Part shown: positions 52,598 to 61,915 of the stretch, one piece after another | Layout of the letters: every line of letters begins with the position of its first letter | Position numbering within the stretch: the first letter of the stretch is position 1 | NCBI RefSeq assembly: GCF_023073415.1 | Contig: NZ_JADPJL010000047.1 | Span: forward strand, 1 to 64,000 | Reading direction: 5' to 3' | DNA: 64,000 bases | Source: Bradyrhizobium sp. 190 | GTDB taxonomy: Bacteria > Pseudomonadota > Alphaproteobacteria > Rhizobiales > Xanthobacteraceae | Notes under the pieces: generated by a model | The model's input: only the letters and a program-made list of their open reading frames with translations | Databases searched by the model: none | Told to the model about the DNA's origin: nothing | Made by a program: the position numbers and the translations under genes

Positions 52598-54310
52598 ATG
52601 AATGTCCATGACGTACAAACGGTCCGTGCGTTCGAACATCCGGGCGCGGGACGGAAGCGGGCCAAGGCGACCCCCAAGGGGCGCCAGGTTGACCCCACCG
52701 CCGCCCACGAGATCGAGCTTCTGCTCGGCGAGCGGCCGCGGCGGCGCGATCTCCTGATCGAGCACCTGCACCTGATCCAGGACAAGTATCGCCAGATCTC
52801 GGCGGCGCATCTCGCAGCGCTGGCCGACGAGATGAAGCTGTCATTTGCGGAAGTATTCGAGACCGCGACCTTCTACGCGCATTTCGACGTGGTGAAGGAA
52901 GGCGAGCCTGATATCGCGCCGCTGACCATCCGCGTCTGCGACTCACTCACCTGCGCCATGATGGGCGCGGAAAAGCTGCTTAGCGAATTGCAGGACAAGT
53001 CCGGCCCTGGCATTCGCGTGGTGCGCGCGCCCTGCGTCGGATTCTGCGATAGTGCCCCGGTCGCCGAAGTCGGACACCGCTATGTACTCAATGCGACTTC
53101 GGCCGAGGTCCTCGATACCGCGGCGCGGGGCGAGACCCATCCAATCATCCCGTCCTACGTCGATTACGAGACCTATGTCAGCGAGGGCGGCTACAAGCTG
53201 CTTAGTGACTTGCGTGCGGGGCGGATCAGCAAGGAAGACATTCTCAAAGTTCTGGACGACTCCAGCCTGCGGGGGCTCGGCGGCGCCGGCTTTCCCACCG
53301 GCCGCAAATGGCGGGCAGTGCTGGGCGAGCCGGGTCCCCGGCTGATGGCCGTCAATGGCGACGAGGGCGAGCCCGGCACGTTCAAGGATCGCTTCTATCT
53401 GCTCCGCGACGTTCACCGTTTCCTCGAAGGGACGTTGATTGCGGCGCATATCATCGACGCGGAGGACGTCTACATCTATCTGCGTGACGAATATCCTGCC
53501 GCGCTCAAGCTGCTTCCGCTCGAGATTGCCAAGCTGCCCGCAGGCGGTCCGCGAATTCACATGCGTCGCGGCGCTGGCGCCTATATCTGCGGCGAGGAGT
53601 CCGCGCTGCTCGAGAGTCTTGAAGGCAAGCGCGGCTTGCCGCGGCACAAGCCACCCTATGCGTTCCAGGTCGGCCTGTTCGGCCTGCCGACGCTCATCAA
53701 CAATGTCGAGACTTTGTTCTGGGTGCGCGACATCGTTGAGAAAGGCTCCGACTGGTGGAAGAGCCACGGCCGCAACGACCGTGTCGGGCTGCGCAGCTAC
53801 TCGGTCTCTGGGCGCGTCAAGAATCCCGGCGTCAAGCTGGCACCGGCGGGTGTCACGGTGCGCGAACTGATTGACGAATTCTGCGGCGGCATGGCGGATG
53901 GACACACCTTCCACGCTTACCTGCCGGGCGGCGCATCGGGCGGCATCCTGCCAGCGTCGATGGACAACATCCCGCTCGATTTCGGCACGCTGGAAAAATA
54001 CGGCTGCTTCATCGGTTCCGCCGCCGTCGTCATCATGTCCGAGCAGGACAGCGTGAAGGGCGCGGCGCTGAACCTGATGAAATTCTTCGAAGATGAGAGC
54101 TGCGGCCAGTGCACCCCGTGCCGCGTCGGCACCCAGAAGGCGGCGATCCTGATGGAAAAGCCGGTCTGGGATCGCGAGTTGCTCGACCAGTTGAGCCAGG
54201 CGATGCGCGATGCCTCGATTTGCGGGCTTGGACAAGCCGCCTCGAATCCGCTGACGTCAGTGATCAAATATTTTCCGGAAGAGTTCGTGCCGAAAGAGGC
54301 TGCGGAATGA
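52598..54310 (+). CDS. fdsB: NAD-dependent formate dehydrogenase, beta (flavoprotein) subunit
   Basis: The protein has 570 residues. A NuoE-like part (about 30-180) binds [2Fe-2S] with CDSLTCAM and CVGFCDSAP. A NuoF-like part follows with LRGLGGAGFPTGRKW (NADH/FMN), GAYICGEESALLES and the [4Fe-4S] cysteines ESCGQCTPCRVGTQ (about 500). This fused layout matches the beta subunit of tungsten or molybdenum formate dehydrogenase 1 of Methylobacterium. It passes electrons from formate to NAD. It overlaps the alpha gene by 4 bp (ATGA). Confidence 0.9.
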   Translation: MNVHDVQTVRAFEHPGAGRKRAKATPKGRQVDPTAAHEIELLLGERPRRRDLLIEHLHLIQDKYRQISAAHLAALADEMKLSFAEVFETATFYAHFDVVKEGEPDIAPLTIRVCDSLTCAMMGAEKLLSELQDKSGPGIRVVRAPCVGFCDSAPVAEVGHRYVLNATSAEVLDTAARGETHPIIPSYVDYETYVSEGGYKLLSDLRAGRISKEDILKVLDDSSLRGLGGAGFPTGRKWRAVLGEPGPRLMAVNGDEGEPGTFKDRFYLLRDVHRFLEGTLIAAHIIDAEDVYIYLRDEYPAALKLLPLEIAKLPAGGPRIHMRRGAGAYICGEESALLESLEGKRGLPRHKPPYAFQVGLFGLPTLINNVETLFWVRDIVEKGSDWWKSHGRNDRVGLRSYSVSGRVKNPGVKLAPAGVTVRELIDEFCGGMADGHTFHAYLPGGASGGILPASMDNIPLDFGTLEKYGCFIGSAAVVIMSEQDSVKGAALNLMKFFEDESCGQCTPCRVGTQKAAILMEKPVWDRELLDQLSQAMRDASICGLGQAASNPLTSVIKYFPEEFVPKEAAE

Positions 54311-57072
54311 CCAAGATCAAGTTCGAACTCGACGGCAAGCAAGTCGAGGCCAACGCGGGCGAGACTATCTGGCAGGTGGCAAAACGCCACCAGAAGGAAA
54401 TCCCGCATCTCTGCTATTCGCCTGAGCCTGACTACCGGCCTGACGGCAATTGCCGCGCCTGCATGGTCGAGATCGAGGGCGAGCGCGTGCTGGCGGCGTC
54501 CTGCAAGCGAACGCCAAGCGTCGGCATGAAGGTGAAGACCGAGAGCGCCCGCGCGGTCGCCGCGCAGAAGATGGTGATGGAATTGCTGGTCGCCGACCAG
54601 CCGGCGCGCGAGACCTCGCACGATCCCGATTCGAAGTTCTGGCACTGGGCCGAGAAGGTCGAGGTGACCGAGAGCCGTTTCCCGGCCGCCGAGCGCTGGC
54701 AGGGCGACACCAGCCATCCCGCGATGAGCGTCAATCTCGATGCCTGCATCCAGTGCGGCCTCTGCGTGCGCGCCTGCCGCGAGGTGCAGGTCAACGACGT
54801 CATCGGCATGGCCTATCGCAGCCACGAAGCCAAGATCGTGTTCGACTTCGACGATCCCATGGGTGAATCTACCTGCGTCGCCTGTGGCGAATGCGTGCAG
54901 GCCTGTCCGACCGGCGCTCTCATGCCCTCGGTGATGCTGGACGAGAACCAGACCCGCGTGACCTATGCCGACAAGAAGGTGGACTCGCTGTGCCCGTTCT
55001 GCGGCGTCGGCTGTCAGGTCACCTATCAGGTCAAGGACGAGAAGGTCATCTACGCCGAAGGCCGCGACGGCCCGGCCAACCACAACCGTCTCTGCGTCAA
55101 GGGCCGCTTCGGCTTCGACTACATCCATCATCCGCATCGGCTGACAAAACCGCTGGTGCGGCTGCCGAATGCGAAGAAGGACGCTAACGACCAGGTCGAT
55201 CCGGCCAATCCGTTCACGCATTTCCGCGAAGCCTCGTGGGAAGAAGCGCTGGATATCGCCGCCAAGGGCCTCGTCAAGATCCGTGACGAGAAGGGCGTCA
55301 AGGCGCTGGCCGGTTTCGGCTCCGCCAAAGGCTCGAACGAAGAGGCGTATCTGTTCCAGAAGCTGGTGCGCACCGGCTTCGGCTCCAACAATGTCGACCA
55401 CTGCACGCGGCTGTGCCACGCTTCATCAGTGGCCGCGCTGATGGAAGGGTTGAACTCGGGCGCGGTGTCGGCGCCGTTTGCGGCGGCGATGGACGCCGAA
55501 GTCATCATCGTGATCGGCGCCAACCCGACCGTGAACCATCCGGTTGCCGCGACCTACATCAAGAACGCAGCCAAGCGCGGCGCCAAGCTGATCGTGATGG
55601 ATCCGCGCCGGCAGTCGCTGTCGCGCCACGCCTGGCGGCATCTGGCGTTCAAGCCCGGCAGCGACGTCGCGATGCTGAACGCGATGCTCCACACCATCAT
55701 CACCGAAGGGCTGACCGACCAGCAATATATCGCGGGCTACACCGAAGGTTTTGATGAACTCGCCGAGCGCATCAAGGATTTCCCGCCGGAGAAGATGGAA
55801 GCGATCTGCGGCATTCCCGCAGAGACGCTGAAGGAAGTCGCGCGGGTCTATGCCCGCTCGCAGTCCTCGATCATCTTCTGGGGCATGGGCATCAGCCAGC
55901 ACATCCACGGTACCGATAACGCGCGCTGCCTGATTGCGCTGGCGTTGACGACAGGCCAGGTCGGCCGTCCCGGCACCGGCCTGCATCCGCTGCGCGGCCA
56001 GAACAACGTGCAGGGCGCTTCCGACGCCGGCCTGATCCCGATGTTCCTGCCGGACTATCAGCCGGTCGGGCGCACCGATCTGCGTGAGCCCTTTGAAAAG
56101 CTCTGGCATCAGGACCTCGATCCGGTGCGCGGGTTGACCGTTGTCGAGATCATGAACGCGATCCACGCCGGCGAAATCACCGGCATGTATATCGAGGGCG
56201 AAAACCCTGCGATGTCCGACCCCGATCTGCAGCACGCGCGCGGTGCGCTGGCGATGCTCGATCATCTGGTCGTGCAGGATCTTTTCGTCACCGAAACCGC
56301 GTTCCATGCCGACGTGATCCTGCCGGCCTCGGCTTTTGCGGAGAAGAGCGGCACCTTCACCAACACCGACCGCCGCGTGCAGCTCGCGCGCGAGGTGATC
56401 CGGCCGCCGGGTGACGCGCGGCAGGATCTCTGGATCATCCAGGAGATCGGCAAGCGCATGGGCCTGCCCTGGAACTATGACGGTCCGGCCGATGTGTTCA
56501 CCGAGATGACGCAGGTGATGCCGTCGCTGAACAACATCACCTGGGACCGGCTGGTGCGCGAGGGCGCGGTGACCTATCCGGTCGACGCTTCGGACAAGCC
56601 CGGCAACGAGATCATCTTCACCACGGGTTTCCCGACCGCGAGCGGCCGCGGCAAGATCGTGCCGGCCAAGGTGATCGCCCCCGACGAGGTGCCCGACACC
56701 GAATATCCGATGGTGCTGTCGACGGGCCGCGTGCTCGAACACTGGCACACGGGGTCGATGACTCGCCGCGCCAGCGTGCTCGACCAGATCGAGCCGGAGG
56801 CGGTGGCATTCATGTCGCCAAAGGATATGCGGCGCCTCAGCGTATGGCCCGGCGATTTCATCCGCCTGGAAACCCGCCGCGGCGCCGTCGAGGTCAAGGT
56901 GCGCTCTGACCGCGACGTGCCGGAGAACATGGTGTTCATGCCGTTCTGCTACGCGGAGGCGGCAGCAAACCTGTTGACCAACCCGGCGCTCGACCCGTTC
57001 GGCAAGATCCCCGAGTTCAAGTTCTGCGCCGTGCGCGCGGAGAAGGTGGAATTGCAGTCGGCGGCGGAGTAG
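54307..57072 (+). CDS. fdsA: Formate dehydrogenase, alpha (Mo/W-bisMGD) subunit
   Basis: The protein has 921 residues from ATG 54307. An N-terminal [2Fe-2S] domain (CYSPEPDYRPDGNCRACMVE), two [4Fe-4S] motifs (CIQCGLCVRACREVQ, CVACGECVQACPTGAL) and the cofactor cluster motif CPFCGVGCQVTYQV precede the catalytic core. The catalytic residue is a Cys, in CTRLCHASSV at about 370, not selenocysteine. C-terminal molybdopterin motifs are present (NTDRRVQLAREVIRPP). Formate is oxidised in the cytosol. FdhD, MobA and MoeA nearby make and mature its cofactor. Confidence 0.93.
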   Translation: MTKIKFELDGKQVEANAGETIWQVAKRHQKEIPHLCYSPEPDYRPDGNCRACMVEIEGERVLAASCKRTPSVGMKVKTESARAVAAQKMVMELLVADQPARETSHDPDSKFWHWAEKVEVTESRFPAAERWQGDTSHPAMSVNLDACIQCGLCVRACREVQVNDVIGMAYRSHEAKIVFDFDDPMGESTCVACGECVQACPTGALMPSVMLDENQTRVTYADKKVDSLCPFCGVGCQVTYQVKDEKVIYAEGRDGPANHNRLCVKGRFGFDYIHHPHRLTKPLVRLPNAKKDANDQVDPANPFTHFREASWEEALDIAAKGLVKIRDEKGVKALAGFGSAKGSNEEAYLFQKLVRTGFGSNNVDHCTRLCHASSVAALMEGLNSGAVSAPFAAAMDAEVIIVIGANPTVNHPVAATYIKNAAKRGAKLIVMDPRRQSLSRHAWRHLAFKPGSDVAMLNAMLHTIITEGLTDQQYIAGYTEGFDELAERIKDFPPEKMEAICGIPAETLKEVARVYARSQSSIIFWGMGISQHIHGTDNARCLIALALTTGQVGRPGTGLHPLRGQNNVQGASDAGLIPMFLPDYQPVGRTDLREPFEKLWHQDLDPVRGLTVVEIMNAIHAGEITGMYIEGENPAMSDPDLQHARGALAMLDHLVVQDLFVTETAFHADVILPASAFAEKSGTFTNTDRRVQLAREVIRPPGDARQDLWIIQEIGKRMGLPWNYDGPADVFTEMTQVMPSLNNITWDRLVREGAVTYPVDASDKPGNEIIFTTGFPTASGRGKIVPAKVIAPDEVPDTEYPMVLSTGRVLEHWHTGSMTRRASVLDQIEPEAVAFMSPKDMRRLSVWPGDFIRLETRRGAVEVKVRSDRDVPENMVFMPFCYAEAAANLLTNPALDPFGKIPEFKFCAVRAEKVELQSAAE

Positions 57073-57103
57073 CGCGGTCCTTGCGGACGGCCAGGTCTAG
57101 TAG

Positions 57104-57129
57104 CCCGGATGAGCGAAGCGATATCCGGG
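57104..57129. repeat. Short dispersed repeat, hairpin CCCGGAT/ATCCGGG
   Basis: CCCGGAT (57104-57110) and ATCCGGG (57123-57129) enclose GAGCGAAGCGAT. It lies 30 bp after the formate dehydrogenase stop, between convergent genes, and may act as a bidirectional terminator. Confidence 0.55.
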
Positions 57130-57145
57130 GCTCAACGTCCGCGCT

Positions 57146-58306
57146 TCACTGTGCGGGAAGGACGAAGACCTGGCCGGGATAGATCCGGTTGGGATTGCGG
57201 ATTTGTCCCTTGTTAGCCTTGTAGATGACGGCGTAGCGCGTGCCCGCGCCGTAGGTGACCTGGCTGAGACGCCAGAGGCTATCACCGCGGGAGACGGTGG
57301 TGGTTGCGATCTTCGGCACCACCACGGTGGAGGGCGATGAGCTTCCGTCCGGCAAAACGGTAGCCCCTGCGGCCGCCAGTTGCGGACCGGCTGTGTCCGG
57401 GCGCTTGGCCGCGCTGGCCTGCGCCGACAACGACGCGGTCGTGTCGGGAACGTTGAACGGCACCTCGGCGCGTGCGCGGACCGTGCCGGAACTCGAGGCC
57501 TCGTCCACCCTGACACGGTAGCTGCCCGGTCCGACCCCTTCATTGATGGTGACTGCAAAACGTCCATCCGCGCCGGCCGTTACCGACGTCACAAAGCTGT
57601 CGTTGAGATAAAGCCTCAGCGCCGCGCCGGCGCGTGCCTGCCCGCTCGCATGGAACTTGCCGCTCGGCTCGATCTCGACCGTCTCCACGACCACTGCGCC
57701 GGCTGCCGGTTTTGGCGCATCCGGTTGCGACAGCACGACGGTGGGCTTGTTCGGCGTGACCAGCGCTACGACCGGCCGGTCAGTCGATTTCGGCTCCAGC
57801 GCCGCCGTCACGTGCTGCCTGGATGTGGCCATCGTGCCATCAGCCTGTTTCGAGCGCAGCGTCAGGTCGTAAGTGCCGGAAGGAAGCTTGGGCGGTACCA
57901 TGACGAATTGTCCGGACTTATCAGCGACCGCGCGGTCATGCACTTCGCCATCGCGCAGCAGTTCCACCGTTGCGCCCGGCGTCGCCCGGCCCGCGATGAC
58001 GGCGTCGCCTGTCGGCTCGATGCGGGCAACGTCGAACGTCGGCACGCCGTCACTGTTTTCGGGCGATGCGGGTGATCCGATCAGCGCGTCCACGACGGCG
58101 TTTGCTTCCGACTTGGCCGTTGCGAGCGCGGCCACTCGCGTATCAGCTGCAGGCTTCGAGGTCGCAGGCGCCGTCGTTGCAGCCATGGTGTCAGCCGGCG
58201 GCTCCCGGCGCACGTACTGAATGGCGAAGACGGCGCCACCGGCGGCTACAACCGCCACCAGGGGGAGGACTATTCGGCTAATCGATATGGCAGTCATGAT
58301 GCTCAC
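57146..58306 (-). CDS. LysM-domain envelope protein
   Basis: The protein has 386 residues. One N-terminal membrane helix (RIVLPLVAVVAAGGAVFAIQ) anchors it. A long Ala/Thr-rich region contains Ig-like repeats (ATPGATVELLRDGEV and ARAGAALRLYLND). The C-terminus is one LysM (TVSRGDSLWRLSQVTYGAGTR, closing with NPNRIYPGQVFVLP). It should bind peptidoglycan in the periplasm. Neighbours give no more hints. It converges on formate dehydrogenase. Confidence 0.85.
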   Translation of the reverse strand: MSIMTAISISRIVLPLVAVVAAGGAVFAIQYVRREPPADTMAATTAPATSKPAADTRVAALATAKSEANAVVDALIGSPASPENSDGVPTFDVARIEPTGDAVIAGRATPGATVELLRDGEVHDRAVADKSGQFVMVPPKLPSGTYDLTLRSKQADGTMATSRQHVTAALEPKSTDRPVVALVTPNKPTVVLSQPDAPKPAAGAVVVETVEIEPSGKFHASGQARAGAALRLYLNDSFVTSVTAGADGRFAVTINEGVGPGSYRVRVDEASSSGTVRARAEVPFNVPDTTASLSAQASAAKRPDTAGPQLAAAGATVLPDGSSSPSTVVVPKIATTTVSRGDSLWRLSQVTYGAGTRYAVIYKANKGQIRNPNRIYPGQVFVLPAQ

Positions 58307-58408
58307 CCGCCTGCCGGATCGCTGGCGCGTCCGTAGTTTATACCGTCTTAAGCAGGGTGGGTACTGGTTTGCGCCCGGAAAATGCAGTCTTTTCGGCGCC
58401 TTAGAAGC

Positions 58409-59425
58409 CTACAACCAGCCGACGCGCCGGAACCGCCAGAATAGGGCTGCGCATACCAGCAGGATCGTGCTGATTACGCCAAAATAGCCATACTGCCACT
58501 CCAGCTCCGGCATATGCTTGAAGTTCATGCCGTAGATGCCGGCGATCGCCGTCGGGACTGCGATGATGGCGAGCCATGACGCCAGTTTCTTGGACACCGC
58601 GGTCTCCTGTGCCTGGCCGACCAGAAGGCTTGCCTCAAAGGCAAACGCCAGCACCTCGCGAAGCGAATCGATCTGCTCCTGCACCGTCCGGACGTGGTCC
58701 GTGACGTCGCGAAACAACGGCTGCATCGTGGATCGCACCATCGGCAGATTGTCATGCTCGAGCCGGCGGCAGACTTCCACCAGGGGCCCAACCGCATTGC
58801 GCAGCCGCAGCAGGTCGCGCCGGAGCAAATAGAGGCGCTCGATCTGCGCCTGCGTCATGGCGCTGGCGAGCACCTGCGCTTCCATCGCCTCGACTTCCTC
58901 CTGAATGGTTTCGAGCACGGGGGAGTAGTTGTCGACGATGAAGTCGAGGATGGCGTAGAGAATGTAATCCTCGCCCCGGGCCAGCGCCCGAGGGCAGCTT
59001 TCGCATCGTTCGCGCACCGGCTTGTAGGACGTCGAGGCGCCGTGCCGGACCGACACGATATATCCTTCGCCGACGAACAGATGCGTCTCGCCGAATGCGA
59101 TGCTGTCACCCTCGAGCTGCGCGGTGCGCGCGACGATGAACAGCGCGTCGCCATATTGCTCGATCTTCGGTCGTTGATGGGCGTGGTCGGCATCCTCGAT
59201 CGCAAGGTCATGCAGCTCGAACTGCCGCTGCACGCGGCGTAGCACGGCGATATCGGGTTCATGGAGTCCGATCCAGACCACGTGGTCGGGCTTGCTGCGC
59301 CAGCTCGAGGCTTCATCGATGGCGATGTTGGCGACACGCCGGCCTTCGACGTAGACGCCGGCTGCGACCACGCCGTCGGCGGCGATCGGCTCGGTTTTCG
59401 TAATGCCTGACGATGCGACGTTCAT
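58409..59425 (-). CDS. CorA-family magnesium/cobalt transporter
   Basis: The protein has 338 residues from ATG 59425, preceded by GAGGG. A GTG at 59434 is possible. A large cytosolic domain (WIGLHEPDIAVLRRVQRQFE, DYILYAILDFIVDNYSPVLE) is followed by two C-terminal membrane helices. The selectivity motif GMN is at IAGIYGMNFKHMPELEWQYG. CorA forms a pentameric Mg2+ channel in the inner membrane. Confidence 0.92.
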   Translation of the reverse strand: MNVASSGITKTEPIAADGVVAAGVYVEGRRVANIAIDEASSWRSKPDHVVWIGLHEPDIAVLRRVQRQFELHDLAIEDADHAHQRPKIEQYGDALFIVARTAQLEGDSIAFGETHLFVGEGYIVSVRHGASTSYKPVRERCESCPRALARGEDYILYAILDFIVDNYSPVLETIQEEVEAMEAQVLASAMTQAQIERLYLLRRDLLRLRNAVGPLVEVCRRLEHDNLPMVRSTMQPLFRDVTDHVRTVQEQIDSLREVLAFAFEASLLVGQAQETAVSKKLASWLAIIAVPTAIAGIYGMNFKHMPELEWQYGYFGVISTILLVCAALFWRFRRVGWL

Positions 59426-59685
59426 GGCTTCCACCCTCGATGATTGTTGCCGAACCTTGCTTCGCGGCGATGTTTTCGAATGAAGCTAGCACCATGGAAT
59501 CCGCCGTCAATGCGATCGGGGCGACGATGTTCCCGCAAGCTCCTTCGACCATGCCGCTGGCGCGCCCTGTCAATCTTTATGCCGCGTCTATGCGAAAGGA
59601 ACGCCGGGCCTCTCGAAATCCTATGCCTGCCTTTGCATGTTCGCTTATCCGGCGCGCGCTTCGCGCCGACATTGGGAAGACGAAC

Positions 59686-59952
59686 ATGACGCTTTTCTAC
59701 ACGCACCATGACCGGCGGTACGGCTCGGCGGGAGGCTTTTCCATCGGCCGCGCGGTACGCCGCCTGAGGACCGCACTGAAGACAATTCATCGCGCGATCG
59801 CCGCCGCAAAGATCCGGCGGCTGCGCAACGAATTGCGGCTGCACGCTGCAACGCGTGCGAAGTGGGCGCGCCCGCACCAACCCGAGCCGGAAGCGCATGG
59901 CGACCGGATTCCGCGTCAGCCGCTGCATCTCGGCGAGAAATGGGATTTCTGA
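59686..59952 (+). CDS. Small hypothetical basic protein
   Basis: The protein has 88 residues from ATG 59686. The tail ends in HGDRIPRQPLHLGEKWDF, and a helical Arg-rich centre (AVRRLRTALKTIHRAIAAAK) is seen. No family is recognised. Upstream (59426-59685) there is no convincing gene. The start lacks a strong ribosome site. The pattern of a helix with basic face suggests a real but uncharacterised protein. Confidence 0.45.
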   Translation: MTLFYTHHDRRYGSAGGFSIGRAVRRLRTALKTIHRAIAAAKIRRLRNELRLHAATRAKWARPHQPEPEAHGDRIPRQPLHLGEKWDF

Positions 59953-59953
59953 C

Positions 59954-60250
59954 ATGCGACGATCAGTATCGGCGGCATCATTGCTGCGCGCGCTAACCCG
60001 CTTGCTGACCTGGTTTGGTAACGAGCCGGTCAGGATCTATCGCCCGGAAGCTCACTACATGCGTGGTCCAGGACCGGCGTGGCGGGCGAAGCACGGCGCG
60101 GTTGAGCAGATCTTCGCCGGAGGGGTGGGCGACGCTGTGCCGATCAATAATGGAAACGCGAGAAATGGATCGCTGTTCGTAGCACCACCAGTCCGGCGAG
60201 CAGCCCTCCTACCGAAAGCATCGCAAGCGCGCCCAGGCAGAATTTCTTGA
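59954..60250 (+). CDS. Hypothetical frame, doubtful
   Basis: The 98-codon frame follows the previous gene by one base. The first 60 residues (LLRALTRLLTWFGNEPVRIY) look protein-like, while the rest overlaps a minus-strand micro-ORF and is Ala/Arg-rich. Probably only the first half has ever been coding. Confidence 0.3.
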   Translation: MRRSVSAASLLRALTRLLTWFGNEPVRIYRPEAHYMRGPGPAWRAKHGAVEQIFAGGVGDAVPINNGNARNGSLFVAPPVRRAALLPKASQARPGRIS

Positions 60251-60260
60251 CTGTTGCCAA
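60144..60260 (-). CDS. 38-residue single-membrane-helix peptide
   Basis: From TTG 60260 the frame reads a basic start (ATVKKF) and one hydrophobic helix (GALAMLSVGGLLAGLVVL), then a His/Phe-rich tail to the stop at 60144. There is a weak purine-rich upstream stretch (GGGCGGGCAG). The composition is typical of small membrane proteins. It overlaps the end of the broken dapA-like frame. Confidence 0.4.
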   Translation of the reverse strand: MATVKKFCLGALAMLSVGGLLAGLVVLRTAIHFSRFHY

Positions 60261-60631
60261 CTGCCCGCCCGCATTGGCTTGTTGTAGTAGGGCACCACCG
60301 ACAACACGGCATCTGCGCCGGCGCGCTTGGCCCGCATCGTCAACTCGATCGCGCGGTCGGTCGAATTGGATCCTGCGCCCGCAATGATGCGGGCGCGGCC
60401 TCGCGCGGTCTTGGCGGCGCAGCGAATAAGACGAAGCCTTTCTGTAGCCGTCAGCGTCGGGGCCTCGCCGGCAGTCTCGCCGACGACGATGGCCGAGGCA
60501 CCAGCGTTGATCTGTCGCTCGCACAGCGCCGCGAAAGCGTCGAGATCGAGTTCGCCATCTTCGTCGAACGGGGTCGGAAGGTCGGCTATGTAGCCGGTAA
60601 GCCAACTTGCCGGGTTTGCCAATGCGGTCAT
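60209..60631 (-). pseudogene. Truncated dihydrodipicolinate synthase-like gene
   Basis: The first about 120 residues match DapA-type aldolases: DLPTPFDEDGELDLDAFAAL, GETAGEAPTLTATERLRLI, and then the PYYNKP motif with the conserved Tyr. After this the similarity stops and the frame runs on in unrelated sequence. Complete DapA has about 290 residues and a catalytic Lys at about 160, which is absent. I infer a deletion that removed the last 60 percent. Confidence 0.75.
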
Positions 60632-60637
60632 CGCGGT

Positions 60638-60931
60638 TCAGGAAGTCCGGCCGAATTCGATACGGCTGCCGGCGGATCGATCGGCGGGGCATCGGCTGTC
60701 ATGCATGTTGAGTTCGATTTCGCGCGACAATTCGATGACGGTCTCCGGGTGATGTCCGTTCTCGAACAGCGCGTATTTCAGCGCCTGGGCGCGATTGACG
60801 AACAGGCCGCCATAGAGGCCGTTCTGCTCCTGGGCGACCCACTGGCCGCGCCGGTTCCGGCCGATAAAGACGATGGTTGACGCGGCGCTGCACGATGGAG
60901 GTTCGACGACTTCACGTTGGTATTCCTTCAC
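60638..60931 (-). CDS. Hypothetical protein, 97 residues
   Basis: The sequence has a compact beta/alpha pattern: TIVFIGRNRRGQWVAQEQNG, then LFVNRAQALKYALFENGHHP, then a polar tail. No named family. The N-terminal 20 residues are less typical, and a later start is possible. It lies 6 bp upstream of the truncated dapA-like gene on the same strand. Confidence 0.55.
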   Translation of the reverse strand: MKEYQREVVEPPSCSAASTIVFIGRNRRGQWVAQEQNGLYGGLFVNRAQALKYALFENGHHPETVIELSREIELNMHDSRCPADRSAGSRIEFGRTS

Positions 60932-61043
60932 AAGACGAGGTAGGTGCCCTTGAATATCTTTGCGGATGGATATGAATTCGAGCGGAGTGCGCGAGCGATC
61001 TCATAAGGACCGCATAGGATCGCAATCGTTTTTCGGTGATTGG

Positions 61044-61313
61044 TCAGCCGAGGGCGCGGGTGAGCGCGCAGAGCGCGCCGTAGGCCGCCATCTCGTCCCA
61101 ATGGTTGAGATCGCGATCGAGAAACCGTTCTTGCCGGATGCCGGCGATCGCGGCGCAGAGGACCGTGGCCATCCAGAATAGCGCCATCAGGCTTTGCTTC
61201 AATCCGATGCTGCCGAAGCCGGCGAAGGCGACCAGGACGAGCAGGCGGAGGCCAAACCGGACCAGGACCTGGGTCGATCGCAGTCGTTGCGGCAGGTTCG
61301 GCCAATGCTGCAC
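61044..61313 (-). CDS. Small membrane protein, 89 residues
   Basis: Two membrane helices (RFGLRLLVLVAFAGFGSIGL and MALFWMATVLCAAIAGIRQE) are followed by a polar end with DRDLNHWDEMAAYGALCAL. No family is recognised. It follows the gene at 61326-61793 by 12 bp and may be in one transcript. Confidence 0.6.
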   Translation of the reverse strand: MQHWPNLPQRLRSTQVLVRFGLRLLVLVAFAGFGSIGLKQSLMALFWMATVLCAAIAGIRQERFLDRDLNHWDEMAAYGALCALTRALG

Positions 61314-61325
61314 GGAGGCCTCGCG

Positions 61326-61793
61326 TCAGGCGAAGTTGTCGGTGCAGACCGGCTGATACGACGTCGTCGCTTCCTGCGGCACGGCCGGGACGCTGGTCCG
61401 GCTCCGCGGCGTGCTGATGCGCCGGGCTTCGACGAAGGCGGTCAGGATCGCCAGCGCCAGGTCGGCGTGGCGGGCTTCAACCGATTGATCGAGCCAGTCG
61501 GGCAGCTCGCGCTGGCGCGACAGCGCGCAGTACCATTCGCCGTCGTCATAGGCGAGGCGGCGGATCTGCCATTGCGGCAGCTCCAGATCGATCAGCGCGA
61601 GCGCAGCGTCGGTCCATGCCTGCGGCTCGATCAGCCGCTCAATGCGGGCGGTCTTGCTGCTTTGACCGCTGGATGGAAAGCGGCGGCAGGTAGCGCGGAT
61701 AATGTCGGACAGGAATTCGGCCGTGACGCGACCGGCGTCGCGAAGCCGGTCGCCGAGTTCGGCGGGGGCTTGCTGTTCTAATAGGAGTGACAT
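61326..61793 (-). CDS. Hypothetical protein, 155 residues
   Basis: ATG 61793 (MSLLLEQQAP) is chosen over 61841, because the extra residues look non-coding. It is a helical protein with IIRATCRRFPSSGQ, then LIDLELPQWQIRRLAYDDGE and ALAILTAFVEARR, ending in a Ser/Thr/Pro-rich tail. No family is recognised. It may act with the following small membrane protein. Confidence 0.6.
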   Translation of the reverse strand: MSLLLEQQAPAELGDRLRDAGRVTAEFLSDIIRATCRRFPSSGQSSKTARIERLIEPQAWTDAALALIDLELPQWQIRRLAYDDGEWYCALSRQRELPDWLDQSVEARHADLALAILTAFVEARRISTPRSRTSVPAVPQEATTSYQPVCTDNFA

Positions 61794-61915
61794 GGCGTGA
61801 TCTCGCTTATGGTGCGGCTGCCACTGCAACCGCGTCCCCAAACTGGCGATAACGCCATTTGAAAACGAGAGGAGGCGAGGGGCGGAGATATAGGGGGTTC
61901 ATAAGGAAAGTGCCT

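Noticed and set aside
52943-56748. Three long minus-strand frames (430, 500 and 440 codons)
   Set aside because: They lie opposite the two formate dehydrogenase genes, whose cluster motifs and cofactor sites are unmistakable.
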